From Oleiagrimonas sp963747595 (GTDB taxonomy: Bacteria > Pseudomonadota > Gammaproteobacteria > Xanthomonadales > Rhodanobacteraceae): 64,000 nt of DNA. Location of the stretch: assembly GCA_963747595.1 (NCBI GenBank), contig CAVVFO010000001.1:868001-932000 (forward strand), written 5' to 3'. The notes under the pieces were generated by a model that saw only the letters and a list, made by a program, of their open reading frames with translations, ran no database searches and had not been told where the DNA came from. The stretch's first letter is position 1. Each line of letters starts with the position of its first letter. Positions 18,459 to 27,620 of the stretch are shown one piece after another. The position numbers and the translations under genes are program-made.

Positions 18459-19739
18459 ATGCTGAACCGGACCTCCATTTTTGCCTGCATACAGACGCAG
18501 ATGGAGAGCGCCGGAGCGAACGGGCGCATCGCTGTCCTGGTGTTGCGGATGCACGGCCTGCGCGAGACGTGCCTGCGGCTCGGATACGAGGCCGCCGACG
18601 AGGTCGAACGGGCTGCGGGCGAGCTGATCCGCGAATGTCTGCGTCCCGCCGACCAGGTGCTGAGTGGTGGGGAAGGCATGTTCATTGTCGTCCTGGCGGG
18701 GGTCCGCGGCGCCACTCATGCGCAATTGGCCGCCGTACGTCTGGCCAGTGCCTTCGACATGTCGCAGACACAGGTGGCCAGGCCATGGCATGGACGCATG
18801 ACCATGGGTGTGGCGCTGTATCCCGAACATGCCTCGAACCCCGAGGACCTGTGCAGGTTGTCCGAAATTGCCCATGACGAGGCGCAGCGTAGCGGGCAGT
18901 TGTTTGCCGTCTATGCGCCGCATCAGATGGGCGTGGAAATCCTTTATGACGAGCTGCGCGAGGCGATCAAGAACAACCGTCTCGACGTGCATTTCCAGGC
19001 GGTATGGGATGTTGCCAGCGGCCGCATGGTGGGTGTGGAATCGCTGGCACGGTGGACCAGTGCGCGGCACGGGCCGGTCTCGCCCGCGGACTTCGTGACC
19101 TTTGCAGAGCATCACGGTCTCATCGACGCATTGTCGCGCTGGAGCGTGAATACCACGCTGCGGCACGCCTCGCGCTTGTCCGCACGCGATGCAATGACAT
19201 TCGCCGTCAACCTCTCGCCGCGCCTGTTTGGCGTGCCGGGACTGGTGGAGCAACTGCTGGGCGCGCTGGAGATTTGGTCCGTGCCGCCGCAGTCGTTGTG
19301 TATCGAGGTGACCGAAACCGCGGCCATCCACGACCTGGAAGCGAGCGTGCAGGTGTTGCGGCGTCTGCGGGATCATGGCGTGGGCGTGGCCATCGACGAT
19401 TTCGGCACCGGCTACGCGTCATTTTCCTATTTGCAGCGGTTTCCCGCCACGGAGCTGAAAATCGACATGTCGCTGGTGCAGGCCATGCGCACCGACGGTC
19501 GTACTGCCAAGATGGTGCGGGCGATGGTGGATGTGGCCCATCACCTGGATATGCGTGCCATCGCCGAGGGCATCGAGGATGCCGAAACATTGCACATGCT
19601 GGCCGATATGGGGTGCGACATGGCGCAGGGATATTATCTTGGACGACCGGAGCCCGCCAAGGCGTTCGTGGATGCGCAACTTGCCGGAGGCAGCGACACT
19701 CCCGTCGTCGCAAACAAGACGGCGGGCTCGGGGGCGTAG
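18459..19739 (+). CDS. EAL-domain c-di-GMP phosphodiesterase with degenerate GGDEF
   Basis: A 426-residue cytoplasmic protein. Residues 1-155 resemble a GGDEF domain whose signature is lost (SGGEGMF at 69-75), so it should not make c-di-GMP. Residues 160-410 are an EAL domain with the key acidic and metal residues present: E194 in ESLARW, N251 in NLSPR, E283, D313-D314 in DDFGTG, and K334. It should therefore cleave c-di-GMP to pGpG. It lies directly downstream of the HD-GYP gene, so the two may form a phosphodiesterase pair. It ends in a region of repeat-like DNA facing the S4 protein gene. Confidence 0.9.
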   Translation: MLNRTSIFACIQTQMESAGANGRIAVLVLRMHGLRETCLRLGYEAADEVERAAGELIRECLRPADQVLSGGEGMFIVVLAGVRGATHAQLAAVRLASAFDMSQTQVARPWHGRMTMGVALYPEHASNPEDLCRLSEIAHDEAQRSGQLFAVYAPHQMGVEILYDELREAIKNNRLDVHFQAVWDVASGRMVGVESLARWTSARHGPVSPADFVTFAEHHGLIDALSRWSVNTTLRHASRLSARDAMTFAVNLSPRLFGVPGLVEQLLGALEIWSVPPQSLCIEVTETAAIHDLEASVQVLRRLRDHGVGVAIDDFGTGYASFSYLQRFPATELKIDMSLVQAMRTDGRTAKMVRAMVDVAHHLDMRAIAEGIEDAETLHMLADMGCDMAQGYYLGRPEPAKAFVDAQLAGGSDTPVVANKTAGSGA

Positions 19740-19825
19740 CGACGGAGGCGCCTGCCTGGGGGCCGGCGGGGCGGTGGCGGGCAAGCGATCGGCTCCGTCA
19801 CTGGCGTATCTTGAACGGCCCTACA
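19735..19825. repeat. decayed GTAG-type palindrome between convergent genes
   Basis: The stretch carries GTAGCGACGGAGGCGCCTGC and, further right, GATCGGCTCCGTC and TTGAACGGCCCTAC. This is the same order of blocks as in the strong copies at 32410 and 55434, but the arms are imperfect. It overlaps the ends of both convergent genes and may act as a weak bidirectional terminator. Confidence 0.45.
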
Positions 19826-20063
19826 TCCGCTGCGTGTTCTGCGCCGCGACGACGCGGATGCGCACATCGTCAAGTTGCACCGTCTGCCCGGCGCGGATCT
19901 TGCAGGTCTTGCGAAGCTCGGCCACGCCATCGACCCGGACCGCGCCGCTGGCGACCAGCATCTTGCCGGCACCGCCGCTGTCGCACAGCCCCTCCAGCTT
20001 CAGCAGCTGATTGAGCTCGATGTGGTCGCGATCCAGCTCGAACACGAGCGTCTGGTGATCCAT
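19821..20063 (-). CDS. small S4-domain RNA-binding protein (YbcJ type)
   Basis: An 80-residue protein. The start at 20063 is chosen because the S4 fold begins shortly after it; a longer in-frame extension upstream has no recognisable sequence. The S4 signature is seen in IELNQLLKLEGLCDSGGAG followed by VASGAVRVDG, with a basic C-terminal half. S4 modules bind structured RNA; small stand-alone versions such as YbcJ are thought to act in ribosome or RNA metabolism. The family is confident; no specific target is known. Confidence 0.85.
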   Translation of the reverse strand: MDHQTLVFELDRDHIELNQLLKLEGLCDSGGAGKMLVASGAVRVDGVAELRKTCKIRAGQTVQLDDVRIRVVAAQNTQRM

Positions 20064-21086
20064 ATGCCGTTGTTTCCGCCAATCAGTCGGGTGGCCAGTG
20101 TAGCGATGCGCGACCGTGAGGCAACATGCGGCGCGTCCGCAACGGGAGGCTCTTGGAGCTCCATTGCATGCGGATGCACACATGCCTAGGGAGCGGCTTC
20201 GCGCAATGGACTTGATGGCAGGCCACGGCCGGGTAGAATGTCCCGGGGCTTCGACCTGTCTCGATAGGGCATCCAAGACGTGTTTGCGGGTCAATTGCGC
20301 GAGATGGCTGCGGGCGATACGCCGCTGTGCCGGATGGGCGTGGCAAATCACGGCGCGGTCGCCGCCGCCGACCGGCTGCTGGCGATTGCGCTCGATGAGC
20401 GCGCGGGCGACCGCAAAAACCACGTCCAGCCGGCCGCCGTGCCCCGCTTTCGCGGGGTCGCGGGCGATTCGCCCCAACTCCCCGTCCCCGCTGCCACCGG
20501 TATCGGCGATGCCTTTGGCACGGGCGTGAGGAGGGCTGCCGCCACTGCCACCGGCCCGTATCTGAGGCCTGCCCGCGACCTGCTGGAACGGCCGTTGCAT
20601 GCCCGTGAACCAGCCGCCGAAAGGCGCTGCGATCCGGTCGCCGCGCATCGGACCACGCAGTGCCGGATATCGGTGCTGGCACGGCATGGCGATGCGCCTG
20701 GTGTCCAGGAAAAGGACGGTGGCTCCATCGCCCCGGGACTTGTGGAGGTTGCTTTCCAGCGCTGGATCAGGGTATGAGTGGAGTCTGCGACGTTCGGCAG
20801 GGGTGGGTAGCGTGCCGGAACGGATGTGTCATTTGGGGTGTCAACCGGTATTCAGGGGCGAAACCGGCAAACCGATTGGAGTTTTGGGCGACGTGACAGG
20901 GATGCACGCCGCCAGGGGAAGTCGAGGTCACCACAGGGGGTGGTCTTTGAGGCCGTTGTCTCGGTTGTCCAGGAATGTCCGGCATCTGTCCGATGTCGGG
21001 ATATAGCCGGTTGCGGGTCGATCCCGTCCCGGTGAGCGAAGCAGCACCAACCGAAGTACTACTCAAACTCGCAATGGAGAGAAAGT
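20064..21086. other. 1-kb region without an assignable gene; codon-like composition in the middle
   Basis: I recognise no protein here. In about 20304-20530 the base composition is periodic: the middle codon position is near 57% G+C while the other two are near 81% by hand count. That is the pattern of coding DNA, but it fits two overlapping frames on opposite strands equally well: plus, 20280-20777; minus, from 20687 leftward. Neither translation resembles a family I know. The right third (20780-21080) looks non-coding and holds the leader of the UndA-like gene. Confidence 0.35.
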
Positions 21087-21863
21087 ATGAACACGCAATT
21101 CGAACGGACCGGCCCTCTGACAGACCTGACGAGCTATCCGCAGTGGGCACAGGACATGGTGTCCGATTGCGAGCAGGCCAAACGAAGCTTTGTTGGGCAT
21201 GAGCTGTGGGATATGATTTCGGAGGCAAGAGCCAATCGTGGCACGATGCGCGCCTTCATGATGGGCATCTGGCCCGTTATCGAGCGCTTTCCCGGGTATA
21301 TGGCGATGAGCTTGCTCAAGACCCGGTACGGGCGCAGCGTGGGCGACAACATGGCGCGCCGCTGGCTGGTGCGTAATATCCGGGTCGAGCAGACGCATGC
21401 CGAGCACTGGCTGAACTGGGCCGAGGGCGCCGGCGTCCCACGCACTGATATCCTCACGGTTACGCCGCCTCAAGGCACCGATGTACTGGTTCGCTGGTGC
21501 GAGGAGATCAGTTCGGGGAATTCACTGGCAGCGGCGATGGCGGCAACCAATTATGCCGTTGAGGGCGCCACTGGCGAATGGTCGCAGATTCTTTACGAGA
21601 GCGAGACGTATGCGCCGTCATTACCAGCTGCCACCCGGACAAAATCGATGCGCTGGCTGCAGCTCCACGCCGCCTACGATGACACCCATCCGTGGGAGGC
21701 GCTGGAGATCGTGTGCACGCTCAAGGGGAACAATCCGGCCGAAGATGAAGTGAAGTATCTGGGCGAATGCATCAAACGCAGTTACGTCAGCATGCGAATT
21801 CTCGCTGACCTGTGCGTGGGTGCAGCGCAGACGGCAGGATCACGTGAAGAAATCGCCGCCTGA
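21087..21863 (+). CDS. UndA-like haem-oxygenase-fold iron enzyme (putative 1-alkene-forming fatty acid decarboxylase)
   Basis: A 258-residue protein with a good ribosome-binding site (GGAGAG, 21076-21081). It has the TenA/haem-oxygenase-like di-metal oxidase (HDO) fold. The metal-ligand set is complete: E101, H104 (VEQTHAEHW), E159 (YAVEGATGEW), H194, D198 and H201 (LHAAYDDTHPWEALEI). As I recall it, Pseudomonas UndA (261 residues) uses ligands at the same positions, and stretches such as RTGPL...SYP.WAQ, DMARRWL.RNIRVE and NYA.EGATGEWS look shared. UndA converts medium-chain fatty acids to terminal alkenes such as 1-undecene. Genes like this are often mislabelled TenA family regulators. Fold and metal site: confident. 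Alkene production: inferred. Confidence 0.8.
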   Translation: MNTQFERTGPLTDLTSYPQWAQDMVSDCEQAKRSFVGHELWDMISEARANRGTMRAFMMGIWPVIERFPGYMAMSLLKTRYGRSVGDNMARRWLVRNIRVEQTHAEHWLNWAEGAGVPRTDILTVTPPQGTDVLVRWCEEISSGNSLAAAMAATNYAVEGATGEWSQILYESETYAPSLPAATRTKSMRWLQLHAAYDDTHPWEALEIVCTLKGNNPAEDEVKYLGECIKRSYVSMRILADLCVGAAQTAGSREEIAA

Positions 21864-21926
21864 GCGAGACGAGACGGTAACGTCCCACGCTGATGGCGAA
21901 ACATACTTGATGATATAAGAGGCCTC

Positions 21927-24680
21927 ATGCGTGCATCGCGAACCAGCTTGCGGCGACCCCTGTTAAAGCGCTTGATACCACTGGTATATGCGCTTTTTGC
22001 GGTTGTCGGACTGCTGGTCGTGCTTACGTGGATAGCCTTGAAAATCCAGGTGGCTCTTGCCGGTTTTCTCAACGGTGAGAGCGCCTGGTCCAAGGCTCAG
22101 AAAGAGGCCGTCATCGAGCTTGATGCGTACGCGGACAGTGGCAAGGAAGCCGACCTGAAAGGCTTTCGACGCAACTACGCCATACTTGTCAATGATCGTT
22201 TTGCGCGCGATGCGCTGAGTCATCCACATTATGATCACCGGAAAGTGGTTCTCGCGATGCACCGCGGGACCATCATGGCGGAAGCCATTCCCGGCATGAT
22301 ATTCATGATGCACCACGTGCCGGATGCGCCTTATATCAAAGGTGCGATGAAAGCATGGCGTGCCACGGACGCACCGCTGCATGAGCTGAAGAACATCGCA
22401 GATCGACTGCAGAGGGATTACAGGGATGGACGGCCTGCCCGTGCCGAAATCAGTCGGCAGCGGGTTCGCATGTATGCGTTGAACAAGTACATTGAGCCAC
22501 TTACCGCCCGTTTTTCCCTGGAAATTGCACGCGGCGCGTCCTGGCTTGGTCGTGTGCTTTTTATCAGCGTGCTGTCGGCTGCCTGCATTGCCTCGCTGCT
22601 GTGGCTGTTCATGGCACAGCGCATTCTGGCGCGCATTCGCGGGACCGAGGAGCGATACCGGCTCCTGTTCGACCATGCAGCCGACGCGATCGTGATGATC
22701 GATGATGCCGACGACCGCATTCTCGACGTCAACCGCACTGCGGCCCAATGGAGCGGACAAACCGAACAGCACCTCGTCGGCGGGCTGTTTTCGGATCTTT
22801 TTGTCCACAGGCAGGCGCCCTGGGAGGGTAATTCGCCCATGGGTGTGCTGAAAGACGTCTCCGGACACACGCGCCCGGTGGAAACGCAAAGCAGCCTGGT
22901 GACGTGGGGCAATCGTATCGTGCGGCAGGCCATCCTTCGCGACGTGTCCGAACGCGTGGCCATGGAGCAGGAGCGGCGTATTGCCGCCCAGGCGCTGGCC
23001 AGTATTGCGGAGGGCGTGATCATTGCCGACGCCGGGCACCGCGTGATCAGTGTCAACAAGGCCCATGTTGAGTTGACCGGTTTCACGGCACAGTCGCTGC
23101 GCGAGAAGCGGTTTCAGGATACCCGTACATTGCCGGATGGATCGCCGCTGCCCGATTCCATCTGTGAAACCGTCGATGCGAAAGACAACTGGGTGGGCGA
23201 GGTCCTGAGTCAGCGCAGCGATGGCAGCGTCTACCCGGAGCTGCTGAGCATCAGCGCGATCCGCGATACCCGCGGAGAGATCCAGCGCTACGTGGCGGTA
23301 TTCACCAACATAACCACAGCCAAGGCCAATCGCGAGCGCCTCGAGCATCTGGCCACGCACGATGCGTTGACCAGTCTGGTCAACCGCTCCGAATTCGAGC
23401 GGTATTGCGATGCGGCAGTGCGGCGCGCCGAGGACCGGCGTGGCGCGCTGGCCGTCCTGTTCGTGGACCTGGACAACTTCAAGATCGTCAACGACAGTTT
23501 CAGTCATGCCGTGGGGGACCGGTTGCTGGTCAAGGTGGCCGAGCGCCTGTTGCGGCAATTGCCCGGCGCGGCGCTGGCGGGGCGCATCGGTGGTGATGAA
23601 TTCACCGTGCTGCTGGATGGTCTGAAAGCGCGCGAGGAGGCCTCCACCGTGGCCCGGCGGCTGATCGCGACGCTGTCCGAGCCGTTCGTGGTCGACGATT
23701 ACGACATCGTGCTCAGCGCCAGCATCGGCATCGCCGGTTACCCGCTGGATGGAGCCGATACGGTCAGTCTGATCGCCAACGCCGATGCCGCCATGTACGC
23801 GGCCAAGACCGAGGAGCGCAACACCTACCGTTTCTACTCGCCACGGATGCATGCCGATTCACGGCGGCGTCTGCGGCTGGCGACGGATCTGCGTCTGGCG
23901 CTGGAGCGCGACGAATTTCATCTGGTCTATCAGCCCAGCATCGAGCTGCGCAGCGGACGCATCGTCGCGGTGGAGGCATTACTGCGCTGGCAGCACCCGG
24001 AGCGCGGCGCGATCGCGCCTGACGAATTCATTCCCATCGCCGAACGTCTGGGGCTGATCCGGCGCATCGATGAATGGGTGATGCAGGCGGTATGCAAGCA
24101 GGCGCAGATCTGGCAGCGCTCCGATCTTCCGCCTATCCGCGTGGCGTTCAACGTGTCGGCGAGCTGGTTCGGTCATCCCGGATTCCTGGAGACACTCAAG
24201 CGCACGTTGCAGCCGCGCATGCTGAAGCCCGAACTGCTGATGCTGGAAATTACCGAAAGCGCGATTCTTGCGCTGGGCGAAGACACCCGTCGCACCATGC
24301 TGGCATTGAAGAAACTTGGCGTCGGCGTGGCGATCGACGATTTCGGCACAGGTTACTCGTCGCTGGCGTATCTCAAACTGCCCGCGGTGGCGTATCTGAA
24401 AATCGACCGCTCGTTCGTGAATGGATTGCCGGACAACACCGATGACGTGGCGATCGTCGAGGCGACGCTGGCGATCGCGCGCAGTCTGGGCCTGTGCGCC
24501 ATTGCCGAAGGGGTGGAAGACGAGCTGCAGCACGAGTTTCTGGTGGACGGGGGATGCGTGGAAGCGCAGGGATACCTCTACGCACGACCATTGCCGGCCA
24601 CGGATGTCGAGCGGCTCCTGCGTGGAGGCGTCCTGCATCAGGCGGCGCGTCTGCGACTGGTGCCGCCGAAGTACGTCTGA
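21927..24680 (+). CDS. membrane-anchored PAS-PAS-GGDEF-EAL c-di-GMP enzyme
   Basis: A 917-residue protein with AAGAGG just upstream of its ATG. Two membrane segments (about residues 17-45 and 210-232) bracket a periplasmic sensor region, followed by two PAS domains (about 240-345 and 350-470), a GGDEF domain with an intact GGDEF at 555-559 and an EAL domain with E683-A-L685 and a DDFGTG loop. Both catalytic halves look competent, so it may make or degrade c-di-GMP depending on the signal. It starts 63 bp after the UndA-like gene and may be co-transcribed with it. The signal is unknown. Confidence 0.92.
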   Translation: MRASRTSLRRPLLKRLIPLVYALFAVVGLLVVLTWIALKIQVALAGFLNGESAWSKAQKEAVIELDAYADSGKEADLKGFRRNYAILVNDRFARDALSHPHYDHRKVVLAMHRGTIMAEAIPGMIFMMHHVPDAPYIKGAMKAWRATDAPLHELKNIADRLQRDYRDGRPARAEISRQRVRMYALNKYIEPLTARFSLEIARGASWLGRVLFISVLSAACIASLLWLFMAQRILARIRGTEERYRLLFDHAADAIVMIDDADDRILDVNRTAAQWSGQTEQHLVGGLFSDLFVHRQAPWEGNSPMGVLKDVSGHTRPVETQSSLVTWGNRIVRQAILRDVSERVAMEQERRIAAQALASIAEGVIIADAGHRVISVNKAHVELTGFTAQSLREKRFQDTRTLPDGSPLPDSICETVDAKDNWVGEVLSQRSDGSVYPELLSISAIRDTRGEIQRYVAVFTNITTAKANRERLEHLATHDALTSLVNRSEFERYCDAAVRRAEDRRGALAVLFVDLDNFKIVNDSFSHAVGDRLLVKVAERLLRQLPGAALAGRIGGDEFTVLLDGLKAREEASTVARRLIATLSEPFVVDDYDIVLSASIGIAGYPLDGADTVSLIANADAAMYAAKTEERNTYRFYSPRMHADSRRRLRLATDLRLALERDEFHLVYQPSIELRSGRIVAVEALLRWQHPERGAIAPDEFIPIAERLGLIRRIDEWVMQAVCKQAQIWQRSDLPPIRVAFNVSASWFGHPGFLETLKRTLQPRMLKPELLMLEITESAILALGEDTRRTMLALKKLGVGVAIDDFGTGYSSLAYLKLPAVAYLKIDRSFVNGLPDNTDDVAIVEATLAIARSLGLCAIAEGVEDELQHEFLVDGGCVEAQGYLYARPLPATDVERLLRGGVLHQAARLRLVPPKYV

Positions 24681-24783
24681 CATGACCGCCAGTGCAAGCG
24701 GAACGCCGTTTCCCGTGCGCCCGGCGGCATGGATCCGTTCGGCGGATTGAGCCGGCCCGCGGGTCGGGCAGACATCGCGAACG

Positions 24784-26133
24784 ATGGCTGGCGACGGTAA
24801 AGGGGCTGGCACGTACACTGTCGCCATGGGATCCATGGTTCGACTTTTCTACCGCCTGGCCGGCAAAGACGAGGCTGCCGATGCGACGTTGCCGGATGAG
24901 CAGCGTCAGGCACTTTCGCGCAATTTTTTCACGTTTGTCGGCAGTCACTTCCTGACCAAGCTGGGTGATGCGCTGACCAACCCCAAGACCACGCTGACCT
25001 GGTTGGCCGGTACGCTCGGCGTGGCTGCATGGATGGCTGCGCTGCTGGTGCCGTTGCGCGAATCGGGCAGCATGCTGGTGCAGATATGGGTGGCTGGTGG
25101 CGTGCAGCGGTTCGATTTGCGCAAACGCGCGTGGTCAGTGGGTGCGGTGGCTCAGGCAGCCAGCATGTTCGGCATGGCGTTGTGTGCGTTCTGGCTGCGC
25201 GGGATGGTTGCCGGCGTCGTGCTGCTGGCGTTGCTGGCAGTATTCGCACTGGCGCGCAGCATCTCGTCGGTGGCCTCCAAGGACGTCCTGGGGCGGGTTC
25301 TTCCCAAACGCCGTCGCGGGCGTGCCAGCGGCTGGGCAGCGAGCGCTGCCGGAGTGGCGACGCTGTTGATTGGCGCAGCAGCCGTGGGGCTGGGCCCGAA
25401 GCACCTGGGGTCGTCGGGCTATGCTCTGGTGCTGGCGGCGTCGGGACTGTTGTGGCTGACCGCCGCCGGATGGTTCATGACGCTGCGCGAGCCGCGCGCC
25501 GAAACCCGGGTCGACAGCAGCAAAATGCGGTTGCGCATGCTGTTCACGGATGCCGCATTGAGGCAATTCGTGCTGACGCGGGCGCTGTTGATGTGCACGG
25601 CATTGTCGGCGCCATACTATGTGATGATCGCGCAACGGCAGTTGGGGCACACGCCGCGCGTGCTTGCCGCGTTCATCGTGGCCGAAGGTTTGGCGTCCAT
25701 GCTGGGCGGCCCCGTATGGGGGCGGCTGGCGGATCGCTCGAGCCGCCGGGTGATGATGATCGGAGGCCTCGTCGGCGGTGTACTGGCCGCGGCACTGGCG
25801 GCTGCGTGGCTGTTGCAGAGCGATCTGCTGGCCCGGGCATGGCTGATGCCGCTGCTGTTCTTCGTCCTGTCGCTGGCGCATCAGGCTGTGCGCACCGGGC
25901 GCAAGACCTACGTGGTGGACATGGCCGAGGGCGACAGGCGCACCGACTATGTCGCTGTGAGCAATTCGGCGATGGGCGTACTGCTGCTGGCCATTGGCGG
26001 CATTGCGGCAGCACTGTCGAGCTGGTCCGTGGCGGCTGCGCTGGTCCTGCTGGCGTCGATGGGGCTCGGCGGTGCACTGCTTGGCGGGCGCCTGCCCGAG
26101 GTCGAGGGGCCGACGGGAGATGCCGATGACTAG
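24784..26133 (+). CDS. MFS transporter
   Basis: Up to 449 residues with about eleven or twelve hydrophobic segments and the MFS loop GRLADRSSRRVMMIGG between segments in the second half. Possible starts are 24784, 24826 and 24835; none has a clear ribosome-binding site. The N-terminal 50 residues before the first membrane helix are hydrophilic. MFS proteins move small solutes with proton exchange; the substrate cannot be inferred. It is convergent with the oxidoreductase gene, and a repeat-rich gap separates them. Confidence 0.8.
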   Translation: MAGDGKGAGTYTVAMGSMVRLFYRLAGKDEAADATLPDEQRQALSRNFFTFVGSHFLTKLGDALTNPKTTLTWLAGTLGVAAWMAALLVPLRESGSMLVQIWVAGGVQRFDLRKRAWSVGAVAQAASMFGMALCAFWLRGMVAGVVLLALLAVFALARSISSVASKDVLGRVLPKRRRGRASGWAASAAGVATLLIGAAAVGLGPKHLGSSGYALVLAASGLLWLTAAGWFMTLREPRAETRVDSSKMRLRMLFTDAALRQFVLTRALLMCTALSAPYYVMIAQRQLGHTPRVLAAFIVAEGLASMLGGPVWGRLADRSSRRVMMIGGLVGGVLAAALAAAWLLQSDLLARAWLMPLLFFVLSLAHQAVRTGRKTYVVDMAEGDRRTDYVAVSNSAMGVLLLAIGGIAAALSSWSVAAALVLLASMGLGGALLGGRLPEVEGPTGDADD

Positions 26134-26148
26134 CGTGCTGCTTCACAT

Positions 26149-26380
26149 TATTTGACCCATTCAGAGCCAAGCGCAGGGGCATGGCAAGGCGCAGCGCGCC
26201 GCCAAGGGTTGTTCCCTTGGCGCGTGTTGCAACGCCGCCATGGCCCGTGTGCCTGGCTCCCGAAGGGCGAGCCGCTGGGCGCCCGTCTGCCGCGGCGCAT
26301 CCGCTTGAAAAGGACCCCCCTTTCCGGCGCGAATGCACCTTGCAGCCGAGCGCCCAGCGACTCGCTGAATGGGTTAAATA
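26149..26380. repeat. MITE-like element with 16-bp terminal inverted repeats
   Basis: TATTTGACCCATTCAG (26149-26164) matches the reverse complement of 26365-26380 at 15 of 16 positions. Inside are two hairpins: a perfect 9-bp stem CGCCAAGGG / CCCTTGGCG with a 5-base loop (26200-26222), and a 19-bp stem (26267-26285 against 26347-26365) with 17 matches. No gene is recognisable inside. It lies 16 bp after the MFS stop. It could be a non-autonomous mobile element or a structured transcript. Confidence 0.6.
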
Positions 26381-26392
26381 GTGCGAAGCAGT

Positions 26393-26563
26393 ACCTAGGA
26401 GCGTGGGCGACAGAAACTTTGGAAAGCGAGATTGGGCGATCGCCATAGGATGTGTCTATCGAAAGGTGCGCATCGTTGTTCTATGCAAGCCTTTCGAGAG
26501 GCTCAGACTATGGATGAGCGCACAATCGCAGCCCGAAGATTTCTGCCGCCCACGCTCCTAGGT
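26393..26563. repeat. second inverted-repeat element reaching into the oxidoreductase stop codon
   Basis: Arms of 28 bp (26393-26420 and 26536-26563) match at 25 positions, with ACCTAGGAGCGTGGGCG as the outer end. Partial pairing continues inward. The right arm supplies the TAG stop of the oxidoreductase gene, so the element probably landed in, and slightly reshaped, the 3' end of that gene. I see no clear target-site duplication. Confidence 0.6.
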
Positions 26564-27610
26564 GGATGGCGTCAACTCGATGCGGCGCTGTTCGCGGGCA
26601 CTGCGCTGCGCGGCGTGGAGAACCTGCATGACCTGGCGTGCTTCACGCGCCGTCACCGGGAGTGGAGTGCCATCGGTGATGGCCCGGGCCACCCGCGTGT
26701 AGAACTGCTCGTAGCAGCCACGTTGCGTGGGCACGGTAACCGTTCGCTCTTCGGTATCGGTCAAACGCGCATGACCGGTCGGGTTATCCTCGCCCCAGCC
26801 GGGATCGGTGGGGCCGCCGCCGGCGCGCAGCAGGGCTTCCTGTGGATCCATGCCGTGCTTGAGCAGGCTGCCGGCATCGCCATGCACGAGAAAACGCGGC
26901 CCGGGGACCCGTGTCAGAGCGGCCGCATGCAGGATGACCCGCAAGCGGCCGTAATCAAGCAGCAGGTGGGCGTAATCGGGGACCTGCGCCTGCGCGCGCT
27001 GCATGGCAAGGTCGGCGGTGATGGCACGAGGTGGGCCGAACAACTGCAGGCTCTGATCGATCAGGTGTGCGCCCAGATCCGTCAGCACACCCCCGGCACG
27101 TTCGGGATGTTCGCGCCAGCCGCTCTTGATCTGCGGCCGGAAGCGGTCGAAGTGCGATTCGAAATGGACGACACGGCCCAGACGCCCCTGCTCGATGCAT
27201 TGGCGCACGGTGAGAAAGTCTCCATCCCAGCGCCGGTTGTGGAACACTCCCAGCAGGCAATCACGGGCATCCGCCAGGGCGATCAGCGCATCAGCCTCCT
27301 CGAGATGGCGGGTAAAGGGCTTGTCCAGCACCACGTGCTTGCCCGCCTCGAGGGCGGCGCGGGCGATGCTGTAGTGCGTGTCATCCGGAGTGGCGACGAC
27401 CACGAGACGGATACGTTCGTCGGCAAGCAGACGGTTCGTGTCGCCGACGATGGCTGCATCGGGCAGCACCTGCCTGATCTGTTGGCGCCGGCTGCTGACC
27501 ACAGCGGCGAGATGCAGCGCCGGCGTGGCCAGGATCAGGGGCGCATGGAAAAAGGCGCCGGCGGTGCCGAAACCGATCAGGCCTGTTTGAATGGGGTCAG
27601 CATCGGTCAT
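26558..27610 (-). CDS. Gfo/Idh/MocA family oxidoreductase
   Basis: A 350-residue protein; the start at 27610 gives the usual short N-terminus before the NAD(P)-binding motif GLIGFGTAGAFFHAP. The family signature follows: VVVATPDDTHY, then GKHVVLDKPFTRH with the catalytic Lys, and GGVLTDLGAHLIDQ with the conserved His. Length fits YhhX/GfoA-type sugar or inositol dehydrogenases. It begins 10 bp after the K+ channel gene on the same strand, so the two are probably one operon. Its last codons overlap an inverted-repeat element. The substrate is not predictable. Confidence 0.88.
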   Translation of the reverse strand: MTDADPIQTGLIGFGTAGAFFHAPLILATPALHLAAVVSSRRQQIRQVLPDAAIVGDTNRLLADERIRLVVVATPDDTHYSIARAALEAGKHVVLDKPFTRHLEEADALIALADARDCLLGVFHNRRWDGDFLTVRQCIEQGRLGRVVHFESHFDRFRPQIKSGWREHPERAGGVLTDLGAHLIDQSLQLFGPPRAITADLAMQRAQAQVPDYAHLLLDYGRLRVILHAAALTRVPGPRFLVHGDAGSLLKHGMDPQEALLRAGGGPTDPGWGEDNPTGHARLTDTEERTVTVPTQRGCYEQFYTRVARAITDGTPLPVTAREARQVMQVLHAAQRSAREQRRIELTPST

Positions 27611-27620
27611 GGATGCGGGT

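Noticed and set aside
26152..26448. 98-codon frame in the repeat region
   Set aside because: It is made from inverted-repeat arms and hairpins and has no recognisable protein features.
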